A stretch of DNA of 64,000 nucleotides, taken from assembly GCA_963580455.1 (NCBI GenBank), contig OY756964.1, forward strand, positions 5,952,001-6,016,000. The letters are read 5' to 3'. The position numbers and the translations under genes are program-made. How positions within the stretch are numbered: the first letter of the stretch is position 1; each line of letters opens with the position of its first letter. This DNA comes from Euonymus europaeus. Lineage: Eukaryota; Streptophyta; Magnoliopsida; Celastrales; Celastraceae. This document shows, piece after piece, positions 13,901 through 25,489 of the stretch. The notes under the pieces were generated by a model. It did not search any database. It saw nothing but the letters and a program-made list of their open reading frames with translations, and was not told the DNA's origin.

Positions 13901-14667
13901 GTGATTTTAGGAGGGATTTTGTGCGTTAGCGCCTAGGCTGGTTACTGTAGCGCCTAGGCGCCCACGCATTTTCTGGGTTAAAACATTAAACCCAGTGTTC
14001 GTTTTGTAAGAGTTATAACGTAAGTTTTGTATTCTCTCTCAAACCTAATACGAAAAATCGATCATCCTTCTCCCCGTGGACGTAGGCTAACGCCGAACCA
14101 CGTAATTCTTGTGTTGTTTATGCTTTGATTACTCTTTATCTCTACTTAATTCTACACAATCCATTGTTTTTGTTCTTGATTTCCAAAACAAGGGTTTCGA
14201 CGATTTGTTCAATCCGCTGCGTGTTTGAGGTTCAAATCGTAACAAGGTGCTGTTTATGGATTTAAGATAATTTTTTTTCTTATTTTTTCTCATATAATGC
14301 ATTTAGTCATACTTTTCCTAGCAATAGTGAATGGATTTTCTCTGCATGAAATAAAAAAAGATTCCTCTAAACCCAGATCATTGTTCTTTTCCTTATAAGT
14401 TTCCATGGACAGGTTCCTTTGTATGTGGCAACTAAGATGACATCAATCAGGAGATCGTCCTTCTTCGTGCCATCAACAGATGGTTATGCTCGAGCAGCGA
14501 TGCGCTGGATAGGATACGATCCCCGCTGCACCCCATACTGGCCTCATTCCCTTCTCTGGTGTTTGGCTCACTCATTGCCAGAGTTTGTTGTCGATGCTTG
14601 GCATCTAAAGTTTTGTCTTGGAATCAGAAAGAGAGGGCAGCTTAAACATTCAAGGAAGGAGGAGTAG
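7980..14667 (+). CDS. KCR: Very-long-chain 3-oxoacyl-CoA reductase (KCR), interrupted by Copia element; two frame breaks
   Basis: KCR is the ER-bound NADPH-dependent reductase of fatty-acid elongation, converting 3-ketoacyl-CoA to 3-hydroxyacyl-CoA for waxes and sphingolipids. Exons: 7980-8608, 8692-8761 and 14413-14667. Features seen: N-terminal membrane segment ([15 protein letters not shown]), cofactor motif [21 protein letters not shown], active-site YAATK, then [14 protein letters not shown] and VPLYVATKM. The span equals 317 codons, against about 318 in Arabidopsis KCR1. The start and the exon 1 end share one frame, but residues from about 8018 to 8250 are readable only in another frame: a base seems lost near 8018 and gained in the A/T run near 8250. 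Either both are assembly errors or the gene is dead. Intron 2 contains the whole retrotransposon at 8765-14244. The third exon is intact and ends in basic, lysine-rich residues. Confidence 0.85.
8760..8764. repeat. Left target-site duplication of the Copia element (AGGTG)
   Basis: AGGTG directly precedes the LTR start at 8765 and is repeated at 14245-14249 after the LTR end. It contains the last two exon bases and the first three intron bases of the KCR splice donor, so the insertion duplicated the donor. Confidence 0.92.
8765..9138 (+). repeat. 5' LTR of the Copia element (shortened)
   Basis: It starts TGTTGATTTGTGACAAACTG and ends AAATCGTAACA, as does the 3' LTR. Compared with 13751-14244 it lacks about 73 bases between two GGAGCAG copies and about 47 bases after GGTTAC. 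The first deletion looks like recombination between short direct repeats. The LTR contains repeated CTGTAGCGC motifs. Confidence 0.93.
9141..9152 (+). other. Primer binding site of the Copia element
   Basis: TGGTATCAGAGC lies two bases after the 5' LTR. This matches the usual plant Copia site complementary to the 3' part of initiator methionine tRNA. Confidence 0.9.
9364..13509 (+). pseudogene. Copia gag-pol polyprotein with an in-frame TAG
   Basis: One frame runs from ATG 9364 to the stop at 13509, about 1380 codons, broken only by TAG at 12283-12285. Domains in order: gag; a CCHC zinc knuckle ([14 protein letters not shown]) near residue 265; aspartic protease ([10 protein letters not shown]) near 324; the integrase zinc region with WHMRLAH near 460; integrase core with [15 protein letters not shown] and [15 protein letters not shown]; reverse transcriptase starting [11 protein letters not shown]; after the stop [16 protein letters not shown] and the RNase H region ([26 protein letters not shown]). 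The stop sits just before [10 protein letters not shown] inside reverse transcriptase, where relatives usually have a glutamine or glutamate codon; TAG is one base from CAG or GAG. The truncated product would lack polymerase and RNase H, so this copy should not be autonomous unless read through. Confidence 0.93.
13739..13750 (+). other. Polypurine tract of the Copia element
   Basis: The purine-rich GAGGTGGAGATT directly precedes the 3' LTR, the position where plus-strand synthesis is primed in LTR elements. Confidence 0.7.
13751..14244 (+). repeat. 3' LTR of the Copia element (full length)
   Basis: 494 bases from TGTTGATTTG to TCGTAACA. It has two partly similar 5' blocks (each with GCGTGGTTACTGTAGCGC and GGAGCAG) and then a further CTGTAGCGCCTAGGCG copy. 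The 5' LTR lost one of these blocks. The far end is identical by eye to the 5' LTR. Confidence 0.94.
14245..14249. repeat. Right target-site duplication (AGGTG)
   Basis: Direct copy of 8760-8764 immediately after the 3' LTR. The host intron continues from here to exon 3 at 14413. Confidence 0.92.
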
Positions 14668-14999
14668 AAGAGCTCTTTCAAACAAGATTCATTGTCAATA
14701 AATTATGAACATAAAAAAATTGATGCAGCTCTAGCGTAGCTCAACTAAACTTAGTACAAATAAATTTAGCGCAAATAAATTTAAAGTAAATAAACTTAGT
14801 TCAAATAAATTTAGCGCATAAATGCTATTTAAATTTAAAATATCATTTTCAAACTAACATATATGTCACAGGAGAAAACTAAGGTAAACAAATTTAGTAG
14901 ATGTAAACTTCATGCAAATTTTGCAGTGTAGAGTTGTGTCTAATAAAGTTTGTGTAGATAAAATTTGTGCATATAAACTTTGCAGATAAATTATAATTA

Positions 15000-15225
15000 T
15001 AAATTCTAAAAGCATAAATCTTATAACTCTAAATCATAAATTTTAAATCCTAAATTTTAAACTCTAAACACAAAATTATAAACCCTAAACTCTAAAATCA
15101 TAAATCCTAAATTTTGAAACCATAAACCTTAAATCCTAAACCATAAAGCATAAAATTTTAAACCCTAAACTCTAAATTTTAAAACCCTAAATTTATAAAC
15201 TCTAAATCATAAATTTTAAATCCTA
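15000..15225. repeat. Degenerate interstitial telomere-like repeats
   Basis: Many imperfect variants of the plant telomere unit CCCTAAA occur here (AAACCCTAAACTCTAAA, AAATCCTAAA, AAACCATAAA). Spacing is irregular, so it is an old or low-complexity relative and not a terminal telomere. Confidence 0.6.
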
Positions 15226-16029
15226 AAATCATATATGTGTGTGTGTGTCGTGTTATATGTTATCATTAAGGTAGTAGAAAGCTCAAACTATTCAATTATG
15301 AGCATATTAATTTGACTAAGTAACATTATCATCTCAGTACAAAACAAATTTTCTGAGAATTATTTGCAAGATTACATGGCAATTATTGAAAACAAAAAAT
15401 ATCAAAAAAAAATGTTAAGAAATCGACATAATATTAAAATGAGAGAGGAAATAAAAGAGACATTAAAATTATCTAAAAAAAGATGGATAAAAAAGAGAGA
15501 GAAAAGAAGTGATCTAAGTAAAAGAGAGAAGAAAAAATAAAAGAAAATGATCTAAAAGATAGAGGACAAAATGACATAAAAGAAAGTGATCTAAAAAGTG
15601 AGAGGGAGAAGGAAAAAGTGATTTAAAAAGAGAAAGAGAGAGAGAAGAAAGTGACCTCAAAGAAACAAGGTAAAAAAATGATTTAAAAAAAAGTGAGAGA
15701 AAAATGTGACCTCAAACAAAAAGAGACATAAAATTAATAAAAATATAGTTTAAACTACTGAAATGAGATGTTAAGGCTAGTACTTCAGTTGTTAAAAAAA
15801 AATTAATTAAATTTGTTGTCTTTATTGAAGTATGTTTTAATGTTTTATGAACCTTTTGGTTTATGGAAAAAGATGTTCTCATTGGAATAAAGATTTATTT
15901 CGAGAGACTAATAACTAAAAATCCCATAAAAAATATTGATTGTCTCACACTTTCAATCAAAAAATGTTTAAGTTTTTTTTTAAAAAATAATTACTGGGAC
16001 TCCCAAACCACTATAAACAATGAAACGGA

Positions 16030-16315
16030 CACTCGATAGGATGACAAAATTTTATCTGACTTGAATTAAACCAAGTTTGAAGATAAATTTTATGTTTAAA
16101 ATTCGGGTCAAAGTACAAAAATTTTGTTTGGTTTAAAACTGAGTTTTGATCCATGCACAAAAAATTGTTCAATTTGATTGTCCGAACACTAACCCGAATT
16201 GAATTATAATCTGATTTACTTATCTAAATTTAAACCAATTGAAATATAATAAATTAAATACTTTTAAAAATTAAAATCAATCCAATTCAGAAATACTATT
16301 TGACATACACCTCTA
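16030..16315 (+). repeat. Dispersed repeat, copy 1 (partner at 61262-61545)
   Basis: A stretch of about 285 bases, starting near GACAAAATTTTATCTGACTT and containing TTAAACCAAGTTTG, follows the same order of motifs as 61262-61545 (GTCCGAA or GTCGGA, GATTTACTTAT/GATTTACTTGT, TTTAAAC, AATCAAT). Both copies are on the same strand. I see no coding capacity or clear terminal repeats. Confidence 0.6.
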
Positions 16316-16707
16316 TTATCCGCCTCGAACCCTTCTTTTCACCTCCTTGCACCGGGGTAGCAAGTCTTCCCCATACAATGATCTACTGTACATGAAATTC
16401 TTGTAATGGGCTGAGCTTTCAGTAGATCCATTATTAAATTGCTGTAGTACAACCCAAAGAGATTAGCCCAGGCCCAAATGGGCGAGGCCTGTCGGAAAAC
16501 CGCGTCGTTTCGACTATGCTGTCACATAAAGCCGCCGCACAAGATATATAATCGCAACAGATGAACAGACCGAGCGTCTTCTTGCAAACGAGCGAGTTCC
16601 CGCAACTAGCAAGGACCTCCCCGGACAGTCTCGCAGTTTCTCTCACCCGTTTCTGAAACTTTTTCGAATACTTTTTTAGTTCTTTCGCTCCCGGAGTGAG
16701 TAACTCA

Positions 16708-19700
16708 ATGGCTACGGGACCGAGTTCCGCCGCCGATTCCGATTCGTCGACAATTCACAATTCGGTGTTTATAGACACCAGCCTCAACACCCATTTGGCC
16801 ATGATCTGCTCCCAGCACGAAACCGTTTCAGACCTTAAGAGTAATTTACAGCATCTCTTTATGTGTTCTGAAGATATCTGTCGTTAGTATTTCCTGTTGT
16901 GTTTTTGTTCTTTCTGGTTCCATTGCGAGTTTTTTCGGACTTGTATATAATTTTTGATTCGTCGCCGAAAAGGGAACATAAAATTAGCGACTATCTAACA
17001 AAAAGAAGAACCCTTAGTCCCTAGAAAGCAAAGCCATTGGTCTCTGTGCTGTGCAGGTGTAGGAGTAACTTATATAGCTTTGGAGATGGTATATTTTTCC
17101 TCAGAGATTCAGCACTTCATTGTCAACCATTTGCCTCAACTTGAGGCGTTAAAAGAACGAACTCTCAATAGAATTTTAGTAATGCATTTCATTGAATGCA
17201 TTTTAGTGTTTCAGTACTTTTATTGTTTGGATTCTTGTTCTTATTGAAAGCTTCTTATTGAAGTTTGTTTTACAATTTTGAAAATAGTTTGTTGCAAAAA
17301 CCTAGCTTTTAAAGCACACCCTTGCCTGAAAATTAGGAAAAGTTGCTTTTAATCCTCCTGGTAAAATTTTACACAACACCATTTCCGTTGAGAACTAGGA
17401 GAAACACCTTAAAATTTACAAGGTCAAATTCATTCAAGGAATGAGCCTTTATAAGCTGCTTCTTCAAGCAGTTTCAATAAGCACAAACAATACCAAGCTA
17501 TGCCTTAGAGTGTTCTCTCCAATTTTTCCTATTTGGCAATTGTCTAAAGCTTCTATGCCTTTTGTTCCCATAAGTGAGGACTTTGCTATTGCTGGTGAGA
17601 AATGTTTTCTTACACTCACTTTGAATCGTGAAGCATCTCAAAATTTTGGGTTTAAGTAGCGCTAGTTTGTGTATATACAGCACACATTTGGAATTGGCTG
17701 ATGAAATAGACCCCCTTATTTTCACATCAAATAGCTGCTATAGTTTGACATGTTTAATCTGTGCCGTACAAGTTCTTTATTGTTTATTATTTTTGCATGT
17801 TGTGCATTCATTTTGAAGAGGCGTCAATTGTAACTTCCCATTTTATTATCAGTAAATACATAAAGTATGGTCTGCAAATATTAACAAAATCTCACATATT
17901 TTATAACTTTCTCTTGTTAATGACCTCTTTATGATATTGACCTTGCAGAGAGAATATTATATGAACACCCACTCTGCTTTCCTAGCATTGGGGATATAAA
18001 GATTGTAGCAATAAAGGTACGTGGCTTCATGTAGAAGTTTAAACATGTTGTCTTCCTTTGTGGTTATGTCCATCATTGACAATATTCTGTGAATATCTTA
18101 GGTAAAACGCAGAGGACATTTTTATCATCTATCTGATTCTATGTTTGTGAAAAGTGCTTTTGTGGGTATCAACAAAAATTGGTTTCTTTATGTCGATGCT
18201 TCTAGGATAGAGGGTCCTAGTGAAAATCGGCATTCCGTGTGTCCTGATTCTAGCGCTGCTTGTGTTGGCATTATGAATAAATCTTTGGCTGATGGGAATA
18301 ACATTCTGGTTGATGGTCCTCTTAAAAGGTGTGCCGATCCAGATCATTTCTTACTACCACAACTTGATAGCAATCGGCATGTGAAACAGAAATTAGGTAC
18401 TAGTGAGTCTTCTAGGAAAGTCTCAAAAGATACGAGGGCGGCAGTTGCGCCTATTGTTGATAGTCAGCACAAAGTTTCCTCTGTCAACAACATTAGGTCG
18501 GATCCCAGTAAACCAGAGAATTTTTTTGAACTTTGTGAGGAAAAGGAAGTTCCGGAGACACAAACTGGATGCCAGAATGAAGACATCAGGAATGAGGTTA
18601 ATGCTGAGTTTCGCAATAGACCACTGGAAAGTTCTTCAAAAACTGAAACTTCTATGAAGAGAAAATGTAGAGTGAGAAAGGAAATTGACTGTCTGCTTCA
18701 TGACCATACTCTAAAGGAGAACAATGATTCTGCTCCCACATCCTATGATAACACATTGCACCAAGAGGTTGTGCTCCCAGAAAATCCTTTAGGCAACAAA
18801 GGTAGAGAAGTTTCATATGGAATGCAGGTTGGGAAAGATATTGCTGATGGACAATGCAGGAGTTTATCTTCTGAAACCAGTAAGGCTTTGTGTACTCTAA
18901 AGGAGAAGACTAATGTTCTGCACGAGGTAACTGTTCCAGAAAAGGAACTTGAATCTGGATATAATATATGTAAGAAATATGTCATCAATGAGCGAAGTAA
19001 TAACTCATTGGAAGATGCATCGTACTCTACTGCTGTTGGAAAGAAAAAGCGGAAAATCAAGAAGAAAAAGGTCGATGAAGGTTCTCTCGACAAAAACAGA
19101 GCTTTGTTTTCTGATCCTAATGAAGGGTTAGTTGCAGCAGGAAATGAACAACATATGAAATCATTTGATGATACTCTGGAATCTAGTCCCAATGTCATAA
19201 AAAAACATTATGAAAGTAAAGAAAGCATTGTGGATACTTCATCTGGGAAAGATGTCAGACGAGACAAGGGGGTCGAGGTGGAAACTGATCCCAACTATTT
19301 GGGTAGAAAATTCGAACAACGTGGCCAGAGTGCAATGACTTCTGAAACTTCTACGGCCCTTAGAAAGAAGAGGAAACATGATTATGTCCAAGAAGTTAGT
19401 GAAGTGTCTCGATCACCAGGTGAGTGCCATAGTGCCATTCCTATCAATCTGCTTTAATTTTAGATAAGTCGATAAGACTTCAAGCTTGGTTGCTCTAGTA
19501 GCAATCTTCTTGAGGCTATATATATTGCCTCCTTGTAAGCTTGGTGCACCACCTTCAATCGATTGTTTCAGTTTCAACTTTTTAGTGCATTGGTTGAATG
19601 GTAGGTAGATAGAAAATATGGTCGAGACAAGTAGATATTTGTGACTTATGTAAAGCTCTTTTCTGTAGGTGCTGATGCTGGTAATGTGAAAAGCAAACAA

Positions 19701-22700
19701 GGCGCATCTGATCTAACCGTTGCGTCTGCAGTTGGGAGAATTGGAAATTCAAAAGATCATCAGAAGCCTGATAGTCACAAGAAAGAGAATGCAGTTTCTA
19801 GTGCTGGGGGTGAGAACATCGTTCCTAATGGTCAGCAGGAACAAAGGACTAACAGCGTTCCTAGAATTGAAAAGCAAATAGAACCATTGCAGAATAATGA
19901 TGGTAAAGCAGTGGTATCTGGGAAGGCAGAAGCAACTTCAGGGGCTGAAGAAGTCAGGAACACTGAAGTTGTCTTTACTTCCAAATCTTTAAATGTAAAG
20001 GAAACTGTAGTTGCTGGTAAATCTTCAAAGAAAAAAAGAAATTCTAGAGCAGGCAAAGATTCAGTTGGTGGGTCTCTACTCACATCAGGCACAGAGCATC
20101 TTAACAGCTCCCCGAGTGGCATTTCATTAATTGATTCTCATCAAGCTGTGATTGCGAACCATTCCAGTAAAAAAGCTAAGAAAGACAAAAATAGCGTGCC
20201 CTTGATAGCGGAGCAAAAAGTACCAGAGAAGAAAGCTTTGAGTACCGCTGATTTGGCCACTGATAGGGAAATTGATGATGTGATTAAAAGTGTTGTAGAG
20301 TCTGTGCATCAAGTAAAGGAGCACCGGGTAAATTCAGAAATTTTGGGCGAGAAATTAAGAAAGAAGAGTAAGAAGCAAAGATCTAATGCAAAGGATCTTA
20401 TTGAATGCCAAAAAGGTGTGGAGGATTTTGATCATGAGAGGCAAGCTCCCTTAACTGATGGTCAGAGTTCAATGAATTTAAATGGGAAACATGGGAGTGG
20501 GCTAAGAACTCCTGCCGGTAATTCCGAAACTGTCTTAGCCCAAGAATCATTTAAGGCCGAGAATGCTGAATGTGTTGCAATTCACTCAGAGCAGAAGAGC
20601 CTATTTGTTACCTCAGGTGCAATATTCGAAGATGATAGCGTAGGGAGTTCTGATAATAAAGGTGAAGGTCAGGATTCAGATTCAGATTCAGATTCCAGCA
20701 CCAAAATAACATCAGATAATTCTGCATCAGATGGGGAAAGCAACGCTAATGTCAACTCATCTCTGATAGGTAATTTAAAAATTTCTACGTTTGTCGTATG
20801 ATGCCCATTGTCTGATAAGTTACATTTTCCCCCTCATATCCACATCTTGTCCAAGATAAAACAAGAAGCATGTAATGTAACAATGATTGCCGTTATTTAA
20901 TGAATTGTTATCATTGAATCTTGTATTCATTGATTTATTAGACTGACATTGGATATCCACATTCAACCCCATATGATTGCTTTTGTTTCAGTTGATTTAC
21001 TCTCGTTTTTTCTTCAATATCTTAACTCATGATTGATACAAAAACAAAAAAGATGTGGAGACGAGAAATATGCATTACTTATATCACTACTGTTTTTTTG
21101 TTGATGTCAATGCGTGCAGCTCATGCTGTTGCTGTTAATGAGGAAAGCCAACAAGGCACAACTGAGCTAGTCATGACATCAGGGACGTTTGAACCATCTT
21201 GCAGGGCCCAAGAAGATATGAACACTAAGGATGCAGTTCTTCCTCATAAATCGTTATATGTTAGTGAAAATGTGGATCCTGAGAAATCTTCGAAGAAAAA
21301 GAGATCTAATAAAAATGAAGATTTGGTTGGTGGAGCTCAACTGAACACAAAGGAGATAGTTGCTACTTCTAAATCTTTGGATGCTAAAGAATCTGATGAT
21401 CTGGGAAAATCTTCAAAGAAAAAAAAGAAGAATAGAACGACTAGAGATTTTGTAAGCAGAACTCCACTGGCATCGAGTGCTGAAAATGTTAATGGTTTTG
21501 TGAATGATATTTCACAAAATGAATCTCATAAAGGTGTGATTGGGGATCATTCCAGTAATAAAGGCAAGAAACAGGAAAGCAACATCTCCCCAGTGGAGGG
21601 GCAGAAAGTTGTGAGTACCCATGATTTTTCTACTGATAAAGACACCGGTAATGAGATTCGAAGTATGGTGGAGTCTGCGCAGCAAATAAGAAAAAATAAT
21701 GCAAGTTCAGAAAATCTAGATGAGAAATCCGGAAAGAAAAGTAAGAAGAAACAAAGATCTAATGCAAAACATTTCGCTGAATTCCAGAAGGAGAACGAGA
21801 ATGTTGGTCCTAGAGAATCAGTGCCGTCAAATAATACGAGGGTCACAGATGCTTTATCTAATATGGCAAAGCCAACTGAGTTGGTGGAGACAGGTTCTAT
21901 GAATCAATTAAATGGATCGAGTGTGGAATGTGATAAATATATGAATGCCGAGATTGTTAAGGGCCCTCAAGTTTCTTTGCATTCTCTTGAAGACATTAAT
22001 GAAGACAAGCCTCTCAAAGCTGTTGTTGATGGTGATCCTGCAAATAGCAACTGTGCACATGAAGCTACTAAGGTGTTTGTTGACAAGGTGCCTAAAGCAA
22101 AAGGAGAAAATAAGTTGAAATCTAGAAAGAACAAAAACAAGTTGGATACACATTCTAACGGTCCTTCGCCTGATTCACAGGGTTCCTTAAAGGCAAATGG
22201 GAAACAACTAAAAACTCAAGCTGGGAACTCAGGAATCACTCGGTCTCTGGAATCTTCATTGAAGGATGAGTCTGATAAACTCCCACTCTCAGTGAAAAAT
22301 AAGTCTGAAAAAAATGATGCCAGAAAACTGCCATCTAAGAAAGCTGATAAGCTAAATTCCATTCCAGAAGAAGTTAAAAGTGCTGCCGTTGTCAATGCTT
22401 CTAGGACCAGTAGTCATTCAGTAAAAAAGGGAGGATCTCAAGCTGTTTCCACTTCTGGCTTGGAACGTTCTAAGATGATAACTTCCCATACTAGAAGGGA
22501 TAATGGAGTTGAGCCACCCGCAGGCCACCGTCATGTGGCTCTTAGGAAAGAATCAATTAACAGAGTTGGACATATTGTGAATAGCTCAGAGCATAAGAAA
22601 GGTATGTTAGCTAGATCAGGTGGAATATTCAAAGATGATATTGATTCGAGTTCAGAAGGTGGAAGTCATGATTCAGATGCCAGCACTAGAACACCATCAG

Positions 22701-23958
22701 ATAGTTCATCATCAGGCTACTCAGATGATGAAATCAATTCCAACCAACCGCCGAGAGGTAAGTTGAAAATTTGTCATGTGGATCAATTACTCCTTAAATC
22801 GCTGACAAGCAGTATTTTGTCAAGTCACAATCACATTCTTTTTACTTTTAAGAGAAAAAGGAGGCTGTAAAACTTTCACCCATTCTTCTGTAAATAATTA
22901 TATTTGAATATAATTGTGTCAATAGTGATGCGTCAAAATCAAATTCCATGTTCTATGTGAAAATGGTTATTAGAGGTAACCTTTTTCAATCTTGTGGTGT
23001 TCTGTGTTTTATGCCTATTTAAGGTCTATAAAACAGTTTCTTTTATTTCAGAAAATTATTGTCATAAAGTCTGAAGAGGAACTGATGTTTTGAACTTTTC
23101 TGTTTTGGAAGCCTCTGGTTAATAGATGTTAGATTTCATTCGATGAATTAAGAGACTGTTAATAGATGTTAGATTATTGCTTCTTTTTAAAAGTTACACA
23201 CGAGTATAGGATTCTACTATATTGTGTTTAATTGAAATATATATGTGATTTTATGGTACAGGCAGAAATGAAGACAGTGGAAAAATCACCAAACCATCCT
23301 TGTAAGATGTATTCCTTTTACTGTGGTGCTGTTTAGACATTTTCTGGTTATATTATGTTGTTTATTGTCGCAAGTCACATTCACATTTTAAAAGCATTTC
23401 AAGGCTAAATCATTTAAATTTATTTATTTTTGGTGAGGACGTACTTCAAAATCTCATCTCATTTATGAACTTTGCATTCGTCAGAGCTTTTTGGCATGTC
23501 ATTGCACATAATTTGCAGAAGCCTACTTCATAGAGGGAGCAAACATGGTTATTCATTTGTAAAGATGAGTTTTCTTATAGATTCAATTTATTTATTATTT
23601 TCGTTATGGAAAGAGTGGTTTTTCAATTGCCAGCCATGGTAAAAAGAGGTGTCTCTCGTTAGAATAGAGGATTTGAAATGCCAAATGCCAAAAGAGGTGT
23701 ATCTGTGCAAAATTCTATTTTTTCTTTATTATTAATCAAGTGCACTTCATCTTTCCTATTTTCTGTACTTCCTCTTTAACAATATTTGTTTACATTCAAT
23801 GAAGCAGCTCATCTGGCGGCAAGGGTTTGGCCTTTGAAGCCGTCCTTAGAAGGTCTAGCGGATTCAAGAAGGCCCAGTTAACAGCTTCTCAATTTCAAGA
23901 CGTGGACTCTCAAAGCCAGCCAGTTGATGTTGTGCCAGACAGTCAGCCCAACCTGTAA
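16708..23958 (+). CDS. Unrecognised lysine/serine-rich protein, 1482 residues, with duplicated central exons
   Basis: Function unknown. Exons: 16708-16840, 17949-18016, 18102-19419, 19669-20769, 21120-22757, 23262-23301 and 23808-23958, all with GT-AG introns; joined they give 1482 codons plus TAA. The first about 100 residues look folded (VFIDTSLNTHLAMICSQHET, DLKKRILYEHP, KRRGHFYHLSDSMFVKSAF), possibly a small beta-grasp-like domain; this is a guess. The middle is polar, with many KSSKKKK-type clusters, probable nuclear localisation signals, and acidic DSDSDSDSS runs. Exons 4 and 5 share the same ordered motifs (see findings). The C-terminus (FEAVLRRSSGFKKAQLTASQ) is compact and looks conserved. 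The overall style is that of a nuclear or nucleolar disordered protein. I place the start at ATG 16708 because upstream in-frame codons lack an ATG. Exon 1 and 3-5 boundaries are well supported; exon 6 (40 bases) is weaker. Confidence 0.78.
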
Positions 23959-25489
23959 TTGCCATGTCTTTCCCTCGTTTCCTTTTCTTGTTTGGAATGA
24001 TTTGCCTTGTGCGGAAGTTTTGGTTTCATCGTAGTCTGCATAGGTGCATACTGCATCCCCGGATTCTTTCATTCTCTCTTTGCGCAAGAAAAAATGGGAT
24101 GAGCCAAGCCGTGTTCTTTTGAATGATGTTGAAGTAATTGTGTTATGGATGAAAGGTTGAATTCAATTCGTATTCAGTTAGTGTGCATGGTTTCCTTGGC
24201 GCCTGCCTCCCTGCCTGAGACTTGCATTTTATGTATTCTGTGATAATTTTATTTCTATTGATGATTGAGAGTAGTACGAAAGAAAGACCGGTCAGCTGTT
24301 TTTTGCATTGTTAGAAGTATCTTGTGGTATTCCGATCTTTAGGTTAATCATATGAGACCCCATTTCCAGTGTGATCCATTTTTTATTTTTTTATATAATA
24401 AGGGGAAGGGATGAAACTCGAATTCAAGATTCAAGATTAGATACGATCAAGTTCGCCAACTAAGTTACTTCAAACATTACAAAATGATCAATGATCTTGC
24501 ATAATTATTACTTAGTCAACTTTCCCTCATCTCGGGCAATCAATGTTAACTTGATGTAAAAACTCTATATTTTAATTTTGAGTAAGAAAACTAGAAAAAT
24601 TCTTGAATAGAATGTTTTGGGTAATATTTAACGATTTAAAATTTTCGTATCATTTTTATGTTCTATTTTGATTCAAAAAATATACTGTTGAATTTATAAT
24701 ATAGATCAAAACATGTTTATAAATTTTGAAGAATTAAATAACAAATTTAATACTGCTATAAATATTTTAGTGCCGATCCCTGCCACCCTCAATTTTTTTG
24801 GGGAGGGGGCTGCAAGCTTGCGATTATTATTGAATGAAATGTGTCCTTTAATTGAATCACAATCATTCATGTCGGTCACTCATGCCAACTTGTCTACTAA
24901 TGTTATCACACTTGATTAATTGTGATTTAAAGTATAAGGGAATTTCACCACCTTCCAATGATGGCAGAAACACCAGTTCTCAATTTTTCTGTCATTTGGA
25001 TTGACATTTGTTGTCTAGTGAACCTGACATTTCAATGCTTTGCCCAATCGAAATACCACAAAAACCTGACCGATAACTTTCGATTATTTAAAGACTAAGT
25101 TGTAACATGACTTATCTATCAAGCACTAAAGTTAACATTTTACCTAAACCCAACCACAAATCTTTCAAGTTTACGTCGGACTGGGTCTTCGATTATCGGA
25201 AAGTTCATATTTTTGTGCATAGTAAAGTTTTTATTTTGGAAAATGTTTTTTTTTATTTCCAATTGAGAATATTTATCCTATTTAAAATATTTAGCATATA
25301 TGTTTGGTCAAAAATCAAGTAAAAACAGTTGGGAACAAAATCCAAAACGTTCATGAAATTCTGGATGCAAATCCCATAGTAAAGTGAAAAGGAAGGCGGA
25401 TCATGCAAAGGTGTGAGGAGCACTAAAAGACAAATAACGAGTAATACTATAACAAAATAAAAAAATTTTAAATTTAAATTAAAAAATGA
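23959..25489. other. Intergenic DNA between convergent genes
   Basis: The left part probably contains the 3' UTR of the preceding gene, with a repeat at 24385-24480. The rest, to the stop of the minus-strand methyltransferase, is AT-rich without a supported gene. Confidence 0.4.
24385..24480. repeat. Short dispersed repeat, copy 2 of 3
   Basis: Same motif order as 6776-6880: AAGGGGAAGGGATGAAACTC, AATTCAAGATT, AGATACGATCAAGTTCGCCA, ACTAAGTTACTTCAA. Ends are approximate. Confidence 0.5.

Larger units (their letters stand above)
8765..14244 (+). mobile_element. Ty1/Copia LTR retrotransposon, complete but defective
   Basis: The element has LTRs starting TGTTGA and ending TAACA, a 5-bp target duplication (AGGTG), a tRNA-Met-type primer binding site, one gag-pol coding region in the Copia order (protease, integrase, reverse transcriptase, RNase H) and a purine-rich tract before the 3' LTR. 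Length is 5480 bases. The LTRs differ in length (374 versus 494) because of two deletions in the 5' copy; where both are present I found about one mismatch, which suggests recent insertion. A TAG stop interrupts pol. The coding strand matches the host KCR gene. The polyprotein style suggests the Tork/Tnt1-like group, but the lineage call is inference. Confidence 0.95.
14668..16707. other. AT-rich intergenic DNA with simple repeats
   Basis: No gene is visible. It holds imperfect AAATTTAGCGCAAATAAA-like short repeats near 14740-14830, a telomere-like tract (15000-15225), a purine-rich GAGA/AAAAG stretch at about 15440-15720, and a dispersed repeat (16030-16315). The last 250 bases are GC-richer and should be the promoter and 5' UTR of the next gene. 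Confidence 0.45.

Noticed and set aside
15000..15225. True telomere or subtelomere
   Set aside because: CCCTAAA units are imperfect and irregular, and ordinary genes lie on both sides.
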